Below, one piece after another: positions 8,044 to 17,275 of a stretch of DNA of 41,097 nt (positions are counted from its first letter, which is position 1; every line of letters starts with the position of its first letter). The position numbers and the translations under genes were made by a program. The DNA lies in the NCBI RefSeq assembly GCF_016654115.1, contig NZ_JAEQAZ010000061.1, positions 1-41,097 on the forward strand. The letters run 5' to 3'. The notes under the pieces are model-generated. The model saw nothing but the letters and a program-made list of their open reading frames with translations. It was not told the DNA's origin and made no database searches. The DNA is from Streptomyces sp. MBT53. GTDB taxonomy: Bacteria; Actinomycetota; Actinomycetes; Streptomycetales; Streptomycetaceae.

Positions 8044-8816
8044 GCAGCACACTCGACCGGCTCCGCCTGGACGGCAAGGTCGCCGTCGTCACCGGGGGCG
8101 CCGGCGCCATCGGCCAGATCTACGGCCGGGCACTCGCGGAGGCCGGTGCCGCCGTCGTCCTCGCGGACCTCAACGGCGAAGGCGCCGAGCAGGCCGCCAA
8201 GACACTGGCCGCCGACGGACCGCGTGCGCTCGGCGTACAGGTCGACATCACCGACCGTGCCTCCGCGGCCGACCTGGCAGCGAAGACCACCGACGCCTTC
8301 GGCGGCATCGACATCCTGGTGAACAACGCCGCGTTGATGGCCGAGATCCCCCAGGTCGACATCCTGGACCTGCCCACGGACTGGTTCGACCGCGTCATGC
8401 GCGTCAACGTCCTCGGCGCCGTCATCTGCGCGGGCGCTGTGAAGGCCTCCATGGTCGAGCGAGGCGGCGGACGCATCATCAACCAGGTCTCCGCGGGCGC
8501 CTTCATGGGCGGCGGCATCTACGGCGTCAGCAAACTCGCCCTGGTCAACATCACCGTCGGCCTCGCCCGCTCACTCGGCCCGCTCGGCATCAACGTCAAC
8601 GCCATCGCCCCCGGCCTGGTCGAGAACGAACCGGGCCTGCGCAGCCTGCCCGCCGACCACCCCGCACGCGCCGCGCTCACGGCCGCCATCCCGGGCAAGA
8701 AGTCCGCACCCGCCGAAGACCTGCTCGGCACGCTGCTGCTGCTCGCCTCCCCGGCCGGCGAGTGGATCAACGGCCAGGCCATCAGCGTCGACGGCGGCTG
8801 GGTCACCCGGCTGTGA
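8040..8816 (+). CDS. SDR-family oxidoreductase
   Basis: This is a second classical SDR, of 258 residues, translationally coupled to the first by ATGA and to the next gene by GTGA. The cofactor motif TGGAGAIG is at 18-25, D43 follows beta-2, NNAA is in place of NNAG, and the active site is S151, Y161 and K165. It ends in the family C-terminus ISVDGGWVTRL. NNAA instead of NNAG is a tolerated change. The tight coupling implies work on the same substrate chain as its neighbours. Confidence 0.9.
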   Translation: MSSTLDRLRLDGKVAVVTGGAGAIGQIYGRALAEAGAAVVLADLNGEGAEQAAKTLAADGPRALGVQVDITDRASAADLAAKTTDAFGGIDILVNNAALMAEIPQVDILDLPTDWFDRVMRVNVLGAVICAGAVKASMVERGGGRIINQVSAGAFMGGGIYGVSKLALVNITVGLARSLGPLGINVNAIAPGLVENEPGLRSLPADHPARAALTAAIPGKKSAPAEDLLGTLLLLASPAGEWINGQAISVDGGWVTRL

Positions 8817-9661
8817 CCGGCACTGGTACCCCCGGGACACGGGTCGGTTTCATCGGACTGGGCAGCCAGGGCGCGCCGATGGCCCGCCGCATCGCCGAGG
8901 AGTCGTTCCCCCTGACGCTGTGGGCGCGGCGAAGCGCGTCGACGGACACGTTCGCCGACACGGCTGCCACCGTGGCGGCCACACCGGCGGACCTGGGAGC
9001 GGCGAGCGACATCGTCTGCCTGTGTGTCGTGGCGGACGCCGACGTCGAGGACGTGCTGTTACGGCCCGACGGCGTGCTGAACGGCATGGCTCCCGGCGGA
9101 GTGGTCGCCATCCACTCCACCATCCATCCGGACACCTGCCGACGTGTCGCCGACCAGGCCGCCGAGCGGGAGGTCACGGTGGTCGACGCTCCGGTCAGCG
9201 GCGGAGGCGCCGCAGCGGCACAACGCAGGCTCCTCGTCATGGCCGGCGGACGACTGACGGATGTCGCCCGCTGCTCCCCGGTGTTCGACACCTTCGCCGA
9301 TCCGGTGATCCACCTCGGACCACTGGGCAGCGGCCAACTCGCCAAACTGCTCAACAACTTCGTCTTCACCGCCCAGGTCGGCCTGGCCCTGGACACCTAC
9401 GCCCTCGCCGACGGACTCGGCATGGACCGCGCGGCGGTCGCACAGGTACTGGCGCACGGCACCGGTGGCAGCCGAGCGGCGGCCGTCCTCGCCATCTCCG
9501 GCTTCGACACCACCGGGCTGCGCCGGGCGGTGCCGCTGCTGCGCAAGGACGTCGGCCACCTGCTCGACGTAACGGACACGGCCCAGGTTCCACGGCCCCG
9601 CACCCTCGTGGACCTCACCTCGTACACCCTGTCGACGCTGGGCCAGGTTCCGGCTTCCTGA
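8813..9661 (+). CDS. 3-hydroxyisobutyrate dehydrogenase-like NAD(P)-dependent oxidoreductase
   Basis: This is a 282-residue beta-hydroxyacid dehydrogenase. The N-terminal Rossmann motif GFIGLGSQGAPM is at residues 12-23. The substrate-binding segment DAPVSGGGAAAAQRR is at ~125-139, and the catalytic lysine is K178 in GSGQLAKLLNN, with N182 of the same helix. The family oxidises 3-hydroxyacids such as 3-hydroxyisobutyrate or tartronate semialdehyde. The start is the GTG overlapping the previous stop as GTGA, with no separate strong ribosome site, so translation is coupled. In this cluster it may oxidise a ring-opened or side-chain hydroxyacid. Confidence 0.88.
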   Translation: MTGTGTPGTRVGFIGLGSQGAPMARRIAEESFPLTLWARRSASTDTFADTAATVAATPADLGAASDIVCLCVVADADVEDVLLRPDGVLNGMAPGGVVAIHSTIHPDTCRRVADQAAEREVTVVDAPVSGGGAAAAQRRLLVMAGGRLTDVARCSPVFDTFADPVIHLGPLGSGQLAKLLNNFVFTAQVGLALDTYALADGLGMDRAAVAQVLAHGTGGSRAAAVLAISGFDTTGLRRAVPLLRKDVGHLLDVTDTAQVPRPRTLVDLTSYTLSTLGQVPAS

Positions 9662-9698
9662 CACCGCCCCACCCGGACGACCCCAAGGCGGCACCGAC

Positions 9699-11174
9699 AT
9701 GACCACGTCCCTGTCCCACGACCTCGGCACGACCGGCCCCCTCGTCGACGGCACCTGGCTCGACACCACGTCCGCCGGCCGACAGGACCACATCAACCCC
9801 GCGACCGCCCGCGCCAACGGCACCGTCCTGCTCGCCGGACCGCAGGAGGTCGACGCGGCCGTCGCCTCGGCGAAGAACGCCTTCCCCGAGTGGCGGGCGA
9901 TGTCCCCGGATCGGCGCCGCCGCATCCTCCAGCGCGTCGAGGAGCTGATGCTGGAGCGCGTGCCCGAACTCGGCCGGCTCAACACCCTCGAACTCGGCGT
10001 GCCCTTCCGTACGTCGGCGGGGCTGGCCCATCTGTCCGCCGGCTGGTTCGGCTATTACGCCGGCTGGGCCGACAAGCTGGAGGGCGCCACCATCCCGCCC
10101 AGCCCGCGCATGGTGCCGGGCCTCGACTACACCGTCCCCGAGCCGTACGGCGTCATCGGCGTCATCCTGACCTGGAACGGTCCGATCATGTCGGTCGGCA
10201 TGAAGATCGCCCCCGCACTCGCCGCCGGTAACTGCGTCGTCGTCAAGTCCCCCGACCTCGCGCCGTTCACCGTGGCCCGGTTCGCCGAGATCACCCTGGA
10301 GGCCGGGCTGCCCGCGGGCGTGCTGCACGTCCTGCCCGGCGGCCTGGAGGCCGGCGAGCGGCTGGTCCGCCACCCCGACGTCGCGAAGATCTCCTTCACC
10401 GGCGGCATCCCGACCGCGAAGAAGATCCTCGACGCGGCCCGCCACACCCTCAAGCCCGTCCTGCTCGAACTCGGCGGCAAGACAGCCGACATCGTCTTCC
10501 CCGACGCCGACCTCGACGAGGCCGTCGCCGAGACCGTCCGGTCCTGCTTCACCCTCTCCGGACAGGGCTGCAACCTCACCACCCGCATGCTGGTACACCG
10601 TCAGATCTACGACCAGGTGGTCACCGCCGCCGCAGAGGCGGCCGCCGCGCTGCGCGTCGGAGACCCCTTCGACCAGTCGACCGCCCTCGGCCCGGTCGTC
10701 GGCAAGGCGGCCCACGAACGCATCCTCGGCATGATCGAACGCGCCGCCAAGGACAGCCGTGTCATCGCCGGCGGCCACGCCACCGACCCGTCCACGCTGC
10801 CCCCGGACAACCGCGACGGCTACTTCATCGACCCGACGGTCCTCGCCGACGTCGACCCGCACAGCGAGGTAGGCCAACACGAGGTCTTCGGCCCGGTGCT
10901 GTCGCTGATCCCCTTCGAGACCGAGGACGAGGCGGTCGAACTGGCCAACTCCACGCCCTACGGCCTGGGCACCGCCGTACACACCCACGACGTGTCCCGC
11001 GTCCAGCGCATCGTCCCGCACCTCCAGTCGGGCACCGTCCTCGTCAACGGCGCCTCGGGCCAGCCGCCGGGCGCCCCGTTCGGGGGCTACAAGCAGAGCG
11101 GCTACGGGCGTGAAGGCGGCAAGGAGGGCCTCTACGAGTTCCTCCAGACCAAGAACGTCTTCATCCGCGCGTAA
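9699..11174 (+). CDS. Aldehyde dehydrogenase (NAD(P)-dependent)
   Basis: This is a full-length aldehyde dehydrogenase of 491 residues. The oxyanion-hole asparagine lies in LTWNGP, the cofactor loop is FTGGIPTAKKI, the general base is E257 in LELGGK, and the catalytic cysteine is C291 in SGQGCN. The C-terminal oligomerisation motif PFGGYKQSGYGREGG is present. It converts an aldehyde to a carboxylic acid in the cytoplasm, with an unknown aldehyde here. It lies 37 bp after the hydroxyacid dehydrogenase gene, inside the same oxidative operon, and would take over aldehydes made by the SDRs. Confidence 0.94.
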   Translation: MTTSLSHDLGTTGPLVDGTWLDTTSAGRQDHINPATARANGTVLLAGPQEVDAAVASAKNAFPEWRAMSPDRRRRILQRVEELMLERVPELGRLNTLELGVPFRTSAGLAHLSAGWFGYYAGWADKLEGATIPPSPRMVPGLDYTVPEPYGVIGVILTWNGPIMSVGMKIAPALAAGNCVVVKSPDLAPFTVARFAEITLEAGLPAGVLHVLPGGLEAGERLVRHPDVAKISFTGGIPTAKKILDAARHTLKPVLLELGGKTADIVFPDADLDEAVAETVRSCFTLSGQGCNLTTRMLVHRQIYDQVVTAAAEAAAALRVGDPFDQSTALGPVVGKAAHERILGMIERAAKDSRVIAGGHATDPSTLPPDNRDGYFIDPTVLADVDPHSEVGQHEVFGPVLSLIPFETEDEAVELANSTPYGLGTAVHTHDVSRVQRIVPHLQSGTVLVNGASGQPPGAPFGGYKQSGYGREGGKEGLYEFLQTKNVFIRA

Positions 11175-11386
11175 GGCGGCGCACCATTCGGCCGCAGGAG
11201 GCCGGGATCGCCGACTCGCCGTTCCGGCAACGGCCTCTCAGCGACGCGCTCGCCCCTCCTCGTTCCGCACAGCGTGCCGTGTTCCCGGGGACCAGCCCCG
11301 GACGGTCGCCGAAGGCAGGATCCCGTCAGCCACTCCCGGAGCCGCATCCGGTCCGCCAGGGCCACCTCACAACCCACGGAGGCCTC

Positions 11387-12178
11387 ATGGACGACACCCA
11401 GGCGGACCGCACCCTGGCAGAGATCCTGCCTACCCACGAACCATCCTCGGCTGCCACCCCGTTCGCCCGCGCCGCACGGGACTTCCTCTATGGCGAGGTC
11501 TGGTCACGCCCCGGCCTGAGCCGCCGGGACCGCCGCTGGGTCACCCTCACGTGCGTCGCCGCCGCCGACTCGCCCCAGCCCATCGAGGACCACGTCCACG
11601 CGGCACTCGCGAGCGGCGACATCGGCCTCGAGGCCATGCTGGAGTTCGTCCTGCACTTCGCGGTGTACTGCGGCTGGCCCAAGGCGTCCCACGTGGAGGG
11701 GGCCATCGCCCGGCAGTGGGACCGCATCCACCGCGAACGCGGCGAACAGACCCCTCCCTGGCCGCAGTTGGGCGACGACACCCTCGGCCCCGCCGCCTGG
11801 GACGAACGGCTCGCCCGCGGCGTGGAGGAGTTCATCGACGTCAACCTCACGCCCGCGCCGCCCCCGAACTCGCCGTACCGGCACGCCGGCATTCTCAATT
11901 TCGTGTTCGGGCACGTCTGGCAGCGCCCCGGGCTGACCCGGCGCGAGCGCCGGATCGTCACGGTCGCCAGTGTCGCCCTCGACGACTCGCCCGTCCCCCT
12001 CCAGACGCATGTCAGGGCCGCGCTCCACTCCGGAGACCTCGGCAAGGAGGAGATGGACGAGATCGTGCTGCAGTTCGCCGCGTACTACGGCTTCGCCAAG
12101 GGGGAGGCCCTCGCGGACGCGGTGGAGACGGCGTGGGCGTCCAAGGCCGAGGCCGACATGGCCCGGCAGACGCTCTGA
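11387..12178 (+). CDS. Double-domain carboxymuconolactone decarboxylase-like protein
   Basis: This 263-residue protein is built from two CMD-like units, residues ~20-100 and ~150-240. Both carry the pattern RPGL-[ST]RR-[ED]RR followed by VT, a DSP motif and F-A-x-Y-x-G. The family includes 4-carboxymuconolactone decarboxylase and AhpD-like proteins. The redox-active CxxC of AhpD is absent, so a decarboxylase- or lactonase-like role is more likely. The start is ATG 11387 with GGAGG five bases upstream. The 212-bp gap before it contains a 7-bp dyad (11198-11204/11231-11237) that might terminate or separate it from the aldehyde dehydrogenase. It probably belongs to the same pathway. Confidence 0.82.
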   Translation: MDDTQADRTLAEILPTHEPSSAATPFARAARDFLYGEVWSRPGLSRRDRRWVTLTCVAAADSPQPIEDHVHAALASGDIGLEAMLEFVLHFAVYCGWPKASHVEGAIARQWDRIHRERGEQTPPWPQLGDDTLGPAAWDERLARGVEEFIDVNLTPAPPPNSPYRHAGILNFVFGHVWQRPGLTRRERRIVTVASVALDDSPVPLQTHVRAALHSGDLGKEEMDEIVLQFAAYYGFAKGEALADAVETAWASKAEADMARQTL

Positions 12179-12252
12179 CGGGCTTCCGCGCCGTGAGCCG
12201 TCGCTCCAGACCATTGTGTTTTGTCCGAACCTGTTCGTAAGCTTTCCACATG

Positions 12253-12280
12253 GAAGGTATTGAAACGTTTCAATGCCTTC
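12253..12280. promoter_or_regulatory. 28-bp near-perfect palindrome, LacI-type operator
   Basis: The core ATTGAAACGTTTCAAT (12259-12274) is a perfect 16-bp palindrome. It extends to 28 bp (GAAGG on the left, CCTTC on the right) with one mismatched pair. A central CG flanked by GAAA/TTTC is the hallmark of LacI/GalR-family sugar operators. It sits 55 bp before the rhamnosidase start, so it is the likely repressor site for that gene. No LacI-family gene is in this window. Confidence 0.8.
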
Positions 12281-12335
12281 GGGGGAGGGACACCCCTGCT
12301 TCCAGCGCTGTGTGCTTACGAAGGGAATCTGAGCC

Positions 12336-15300
12336 GTGACCGAGGAGAACAGACGCGCGCTGAGCCGCCGACACATGCTCGGCATCATGACGGCCGCGGC
12401 GGCCGGGGCCTCGCTCCCGCTTGCCGCCGCGCCCGACGCCGAGGCGGCGAGCACGGCGGCGGCCCGCGGGCACCGTGCCGCACCGGCGGACTTGCAGGTC
12501 AACTCGCGGGTCGCCCCCGTGGGAACGGAGACCCCACCGGCGTTCAGCTGGCTGCCTCCGGTGGCCGGGCAATCGGCGTACGAGATCCAGGTCGGTACCG
12601 GGCCGGGCAGGGCCGACGTCTGGCGCAGCGGCAAGGTGGCGAGTTCGAACAGCGTCGAGGTGGCCTACCAGGGGGGCCCGCTGCACTCGGGGCGGGCCTA
12701 CTTCTGGCGGGTGCGGGCCTGGGACGAGAAGGGCGCCGCCGGCCCGTGGAGTGAGCCGGCGCAGTGGGAGACCGGCCTGCTGAACGGCGAGAAGGACTGG
12801 TCCGGCGCGCGATGGATCGGCGGACGCGAGACACAGGACAACGACTGGACGGACCTCGCGGCGACCGTCGTCTTCCGCGGCGGCCCCGACACCGCAGGCG
12901 GGCTGGCCCTGCTCCTGCGCGCCGAACCCATCGGCAAGACCTGGGGCGAGGGCCTCAACTGGACCGTCCGGCAGAGCGGCGACGACATGCAGCTGGTCAT
13001 GAGGACCAGCCACTACGCCGGCAACACCTGGGTGGACGACGGCACCTCCGAGCCCAACTGGGGCGTGGACCACTACGACCCGCAGAGCGAGACCAACCCC
13101 ACCACCGCGGGCACCCGCACTGTCCCGGTCGGCACGGTCGCCCTCCCCGCCTCCACCGGACTGACCAAGGACACCTGGGCCACGCGTGACCACACGGTGG
13201 TGGTCGCCGTGACCGGCCTCACCGTGACCACCACCGTGAACGGCGTCGAGGTCGACAGCCGGACCCTCACCGGCGACCAGATCCGCCGTCACGGAAGCTT
13301 CGGCTTCGCCGGCGGCACCAGCGCCACCGTCCGCAGCGTCGAGGTGACCGGTACCGGAGCCGCCGACCTCTCCGTCGATCTCACCACGGGCGCGAACCCG
13401 TTCGAGAACGGCATCGGCACTCTCGCCGGCCTCACCTTCCCCCCGAAGAACCCGTACATCCCGTCCAAGAACAGCGTGCTGCCCATCGCCAACCCGGCAC
13501 CCGTCCTGCGCCGGGCGTTCGCCCTTCCCCAAGGCCGCCGCATAGCCAAGGCCCGTCTGCACCTGAGCGCGGCGGGCAACGTCACGTTCACCGTCAACGG
13601 CGACCCGATCACCGTCGACGGCGAGCGGGCGACCACGGGCCGGACCAACGTGCCCAGACTGCTCACCGACCAGAGCACCTACGACCGCACGGTCCTCTAC
13701 GACACCTTCGACGTGACCCAACTGCTCCACGCCGGACGGGAGAACGTCGTCGCCGCGGAACTCGGGCGCGGCTGGTACGGCGTGACGACGCCACAGGAGT
13801 GGTACTGGCAGCTCGCCCCCTACGCCGGCCAGCCGCGCCTGCGCGCGAAGCTCGTCGTGACCTACACCGACGGTTCCGCCACCACGCTGATCACGGACAA
13901 GGACTGGCTCGGCACGGACGGGCCCACGACGTACGACTCCGTCTACTCGGGCGAGAAGTACGACGCCCGGCGCGCGGAGGAACTGGGGGAGTGGCGCTCG
14001 GCCGGCCACCGCACCGGCCGCGAGTGGCGCCCGGCCACCGTGCTGATCCCGCCGGGCAGTTGCTCGGGCCCCTCGCCCAAGTACCACGGCGCGCTGCCCG
14101 CCACGACGATCCCCGACGGCTTCAGACCCGCCGTCGTGAGGGCGCACGAGGCGGAGCCGGTGCTGGTCGGCCAGACGCTGCACCCGGTCTCCCTCACCGA
14201 GACGGCCCCCGGATCGGGGACCTGGGTCCTGGACTACGGCCAGATCCTCACCGGCCTCGTCCGTCTCCGGCTCACTGGCATACGCCAGGACAAGGAGGGC
14301 CTCACCCTGCGCATCCGCGGCGGCAACCGGATCAGCGCGGGCGACGGCACGGCCGCCTCCCCGCTCTCCGTCGAGGAGGAGAACTTCCAGCACGACGCCA
14401 ACCTCCAGACGCACTACTACACCCTCGGCAAGCGGCCGACGCAGACCTGGGAGCAGCAGTTCAGCCACTTCGGCTTCCGCTACCTGGAAGTGATGAACCT
14501 GGAGGCGGTCCTCGGACGGGTCCCCGACCTGAAGCGGGACGCGGACCTGCTGACCGTAGGCGTCGCCCGTACCGGTTTCGCCCGCACCGGCACCTTCACC
14601 ACGGACAACGCGCTGCTCAACCGCCTTCAGCGCAACCTGGAGTGGGCCGAGCAGAACAACCTCGTCCAGAAGCCCACCGACACCCCGTCCCGTGAGAAGA
14701 ACGGCTGGACCGGCGACGCCATGGCCAGCTCCGAGTCCGAGTCCCTCACCTGGGACGTCAACGCCGTCCTCACCAACTACCTGCGCCACTTCCCCGACAC
14801 ACAGATCTCCACCGGCCAGCTGCCCATGTTCGTCCCCGTCGCCAAGGGCGGCTACGGCTACGACCACACCCCCGGCTGGAACGCAGCGTGGAAGGCGGTG
14901 CCCGCCTGGGACTCGGCCTACTTCGTCATCCCGAGGGAGCTGTACACGTACTACGGCAACAGCAGCCTCTTCGCCGAGCTGTACGACCACCAGGACACGC
15001 TCCTGACGTACTACGAGACGCTGTTCACCGCCGCCAACGACTACAAGTTCGAGGCCTCGCTCGGCGCCTACTCGGGTGCCGAGGCCCCCGGTAGCAACGC
15101 CGTCATCAGCCTCGCCTTCTACATCCACTTCTGCGACTACATGGACGAGGTGGGCCGCAGGCTCGGCCGCACCGAACGCGCCACGTACTACGCGAAGTTG
15201 GCGCGCACACTCCGCAAGGCGTTCATCGCCAACTACTGGGACCCGTCGCTGGGTTGCTTCACCCAGGGCAGCATCTCCAGCGAGAACGCGCTGGCCATAG

Positions 15301-16031
15301 CCTTCGACCTGGTCCCCGGTTCGGACCTGGACCTGGACGACCCCCGCCGCCTTGCGGGAGCGAAGACGCTCGCCGAGAACAAGAAGGCCCTCGCCAAGCT
15401 GCTCGCCGACCGCATCGTGGCGGCGAACCAGCACATCCAGAACGACATGTACGGCTCGCGCTACGAGTTCAACATCCTCAGCGAGTACGGCTACACGGAC
15501 GTGGCGTTGAAGGCGGTCACCCAGACCGGCATTCCCGGCTACGTCTACCAGATAGCCAAGGGCGCCACCTCGCTGTGGGAACAGTGGACCGACCGGCTCT
15601 CGGTCGACCACCACTACCGCTCCAACGTGGCCACCTGGTTCTACCAGAGCCTGGCCGGCATCCAGCCGACCGCGACCGCCTACGAGACGTTGCGCATCCG
15701 CCCGTACATCCCCACGGCCACGGTCAACAGCCGGGTCCCGGCAGACGTACAGGACACCGATCTGGCCCCGGCGACGCTCGACCATGTCAGTGCCTCGATC
15801 GACACCGTGCGCGGCAAGGTGTCCTCACAGTGGTACCGCCGCCCGGACGGCAGGATCGACCTGACGGTCACCGTCCCGTACAACACCGGGGCCGAGATAT
15901 GGGTCCCCACACAGGGCAAGCCCGTCAGCGCGCCCGGGGGCACCGCCTTCGTCCGTGACGACACCTCGGGCGGCGCGCCCTACAAGGTCTACCGGGTCCG
16001 GGCGGGCTCGTACCGTTTCAACGCCGTGTGA
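12336..16031 (+). CDS. Secreted GH78 alpha-L-rhamnosidase
   Basis: This 1231-residue exported enzyme releases alpha-L-rhamnose from plant glycosides or polysaccharides. The N-terminus carries a twin-arginine signal (SRRHMLGIM, then an alanine-rich stretch ending near AEA). N-terminal beta-domains follow, including a fibronectin-like/Bac_rhamnosid_N region and a lectin-like insert at ~160-350. The (alpha/alpha)6 catalytic domain covers ~700-1080. The general acid is E787 in SREKNGWTGDA and the catalytic base E1082 in GATSLWEQW; both match the GH78 pattern. The C-terminal beta-sandwich ends the protein. The start is GTG 12336 with AAGGGAA upstream. The gene is monocistronic: a LacI-type operator precedes it and a strong hairpin follows. 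Confidence 0.93.
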   Translation: MTEENRRALSRRHMLGIMTAAAAGASLPLAAAPDAEAASTAAARGHRAAPADLQVNSRVAPVGTETPPAFSWLPPVAGQSAYEIQVGTGPGRADVWRSGKVASSNSVEVAYQGGPLHSGRAYFWRVRAWDEKGAAGPWSEPAQWETGLLNGEKDWSGARWIGGRETQDNDWTDLAATVVFRGGPDTAGGLALLLRAEPIGKTWGEGLNWTVRQSGDDMQLVMRTSHYAGNTWVDDGTSEPNWGVDHYDPQSETNPTTAGTRTVPVGTVALPASTGLTKDTWATRDHTVVVAVTGLTVTTTVNGVEVDSRTLTGDQIRRHGSFGFAGGTSATVRSVEVTGTGAADLSVDLTTGANPFENGIGTLAGLTFPPKNPYIPSKNSVLPIANPAPVLRRAFALPQGRRIAKARLHLSAAGNVTFTVNGDPITVDGERATTGRTNVPRLLTDQSTYDRTVLYDTFDVTQLLHAGRENVVAAELGRGWYGVTTPQEWYWQLAPYAGQPRLRAKLVVTYTDGSATTLITDKDWLGTDGPTTYDSVYSGEKYDARRAEELGEWRSAGHRTGREWRPATVLIPPGSCSGPSPKYHGALPATTIPDGFRPAVVRAHEAEPVLVGQTLHPVSLTETAPGSGTWVLDYGQILTGLVRLRLTGIRQDKEGLTLRIRGGNRISAGDGTAASPLSVEEENFQHDANLQTHYYTLGKRPTQTWEQQFSHFGFRYLEVMNLEAVLGRVPDLKRDADLLTVGVARTGFARTGTFTTDNALLNRLQRNLEWAEQNNLVQKPTDTPSREKNGWTGDAMASSESESLTWDVNAVLTNYLRHFPDTQISTGQLPMFVPVAKGGYGYDHTPGWNAAWKAVPAWDSAYFVIPRELYTYYGNSSLFAELYDHQDTLLTYYETLFTAANDYKFEASLGAYSGAEAPGSNAVISLAFYIHFCDYMDEVGRRLGRTERATYYAKLARTLRKAFIANYWDPSLGCFTQGSISSENALAIAFDLVPGSDLDLDDPRRLAGAKTLAENKKALAKLLADRIVAANQHIQNDMYGSRYEFNILSEYGYTDVALKAVTQTGIPGYVYQIAKGATSLWEQWTDRLSVDHHYRSNVATWFYQSLAGIQPTATAYETLRIRPYIPTATVNSRVPADVQDTDLAPATLDHVSASIDTVRGKVSSQWYRRPDGRIDLTVTVPYNTGAEIWVPTQGKPVSAPGGTAFVRDDTSGGAPYKVYRVRAGSYRFNAV

Positions 16032-16046
16032 GTTGTCTGCGGACCG

Positions 16047-16083
16047 CCGCACCGTGCCGAGTCGTCACCTCGGCACGGTGCGG
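16047..16083 (+). terminator. Strong hairpin after rhamnosidase gene
   Basis: A perfect 15-bp stem (arms 16047-16061 and 16069-16083) with loop TCGTCAC lies 15 bp after the rhamnosidase stop. No T-tract follows, which is usual in Streptomyces terminators. Confidence 0.85.
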
Positions 16084-16598
16084 CTCCACGCGGTGGGAGC
16101 CGCCTCCCTGAGGACAGCCGACTTCTCGGAGTCCACGGCCGTACGGCGAATCGAGGGCGGGAAGGACAGGACACGGTCCGAACGCATCCGGCCCACAGCT
16201 CAACAGGCAGGCCCGCGAGCAGAAAGGCCGGCTCCGACCGAATCAGCCCTGCCGCCGAACCGGACATGACGGTCGCGTATCGCCTCGTACACGCGGACAG
16301 AGAGGATCAGGCCGGGCCCACGCCAGTATTGGCGGGTCGGCCAGGGTGGGGCGGCGTCAGCTCCGTGGCGTGACCGCCGGAGGCACGCGGCAGGGTGAGC
16401 ACGGTCAGTCGTGTGCGCTCAGTGGTCTCGGGTCGAGTCTGACGACCTGCCTGTTGAGTTCCCGGGGGAGCCTGGCGGGGAGCGTCTCGTGACGCGGGGC
16501 TCTGGCGGTCACGGCGGGTCACGGCCAGGGTGACGGGGGCGTGCACGGGACGGCGTACGAGGTGGTCGGGCAGCTCCGGTGATGCCGGGTCGTCGAGG
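16084..16598. other. Gene-free stretch between convergent units
   Basis: These 515 bases lie between the rhamnosidase terminator and the stop of the leftward HAD gene. The open frames here lack ribosome sites and are Arg/Pro/Thr-rich in the manner of antisense frames. I see no gene, RNA or clear repeat. Confidence 0.6.
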
Positions 16599-17240
16599 TC
16601 AGGAGCGGTTCGCCTGCCGGCCGACCGTTGGCAGCCATGTGTCGATGACGGCCGCGAGTTCTTCCTGGCCGTCGAAGACGTGACCGTTCATGCCGGCGGC
16701 CTGCGCCGCGCGGACGTTCTCCTCGCGGTCGTCGACGAAGAGGAAGTCGGCGGGTGCGGCGTGCAGAGCGATGACGCAGTGCCGGAAGGCGGCCGGGTCG
16801 GGCTTGGCGGCACCGATCTTTCCGGAGAAGGCGATGTCGTCGAGGTCGTGCAGCCAGGGCTGGGCGGCGAGGAAGGCGTCCGCGTGGTCCGCGGGGATGT
16901 TGGACAGCAGGGCGACCCGGGCGCGCTCCCGCAGGGTCTGGACGTAGGTGACCATGCTGTTGTCGACGCGCGACCAGCTGTCGATGTCGGTGAGCCGCAG
17001 CTCTTCGATCGTGTCGGCGTCGGCGTCGCGGAACAGCGTGTGCAGTACGTCCGTCCAGTACACGGACGCGGTGTGCCGGCCGGCGTCGTAGGGGGGCCGG
17101 TGGGCCCAGTAGGCCGCGCTGAAGGCGTCGGGGGAGGTGCCGCAGAGGGCGGCCATCTTCTCCAGGGCGCCCGGGTGTTGGTGGCGGGCGATGACCCCGA
17201 AGAGGTCGAAGAGCACGACGGGGCGGCGGTCGGTGGGCAT
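16599..17240 (-). CDS. HAD-superfamily hydrolase
   Basis: This is a 213-residue HAD hydrolase. Motif I is LFDLFGV with nucleophile D12; motif II is the serine in LLSNIP; motif III is the lysine of GAAKPDP; motif IV is FVDDREENV. The second aspartate of the phosphatase DxD motif is replaced by F14, as in haloacid dehalogenases and some hydrolases, so phosphatase activity is uncertain. A helical cap lies between motifs I and II (~residues 25-90). The start is ATG 17240 with AGGA close upstream; an upstream extension in the same frame overlaps the next gene and is rejected. It lies 35 bp after the luciferase-like gene and is probably co-transcribed. Confidence 0.86.
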   Translation of the reverse strand: MPTDRRPVVLFDLFGVIARHQHPGALEKMAALCGTSPDAFSAAYWAHRPPYDAGRHTASVYWTDVLHTLFRDADADTIEELRLTDIDSWSRVDNSMVTYVQTLRERARVALLSNIPADHADAFLAAQPWLHDLDDIAFSGKIGAAKPDPAAFRHCVIALHAAPADFLFVDDREENVRAAQAAGMNGHVFDGQEELAAVIDTWLPTVGRQANRS

Positions 17241-17275
17241 GGGGATCCTTTCCTCAGGGTCCGGGAGTGTTCGGT

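Noticed and set aside
12270..15785. Very long open frame (about 1170 codons) antisense to the rhamnosidase gene
   Set aside because: It is a high-GC shadow frame: Val/Arg/Gly-rich with no domain pattern, while the opposite strand has clear GH78 motifs and catalytic residues.
16084..16598. Short frames between the rhamnosidase terminator and the HAD gene
   Set aside because: No ribosome sites and skewed composition.
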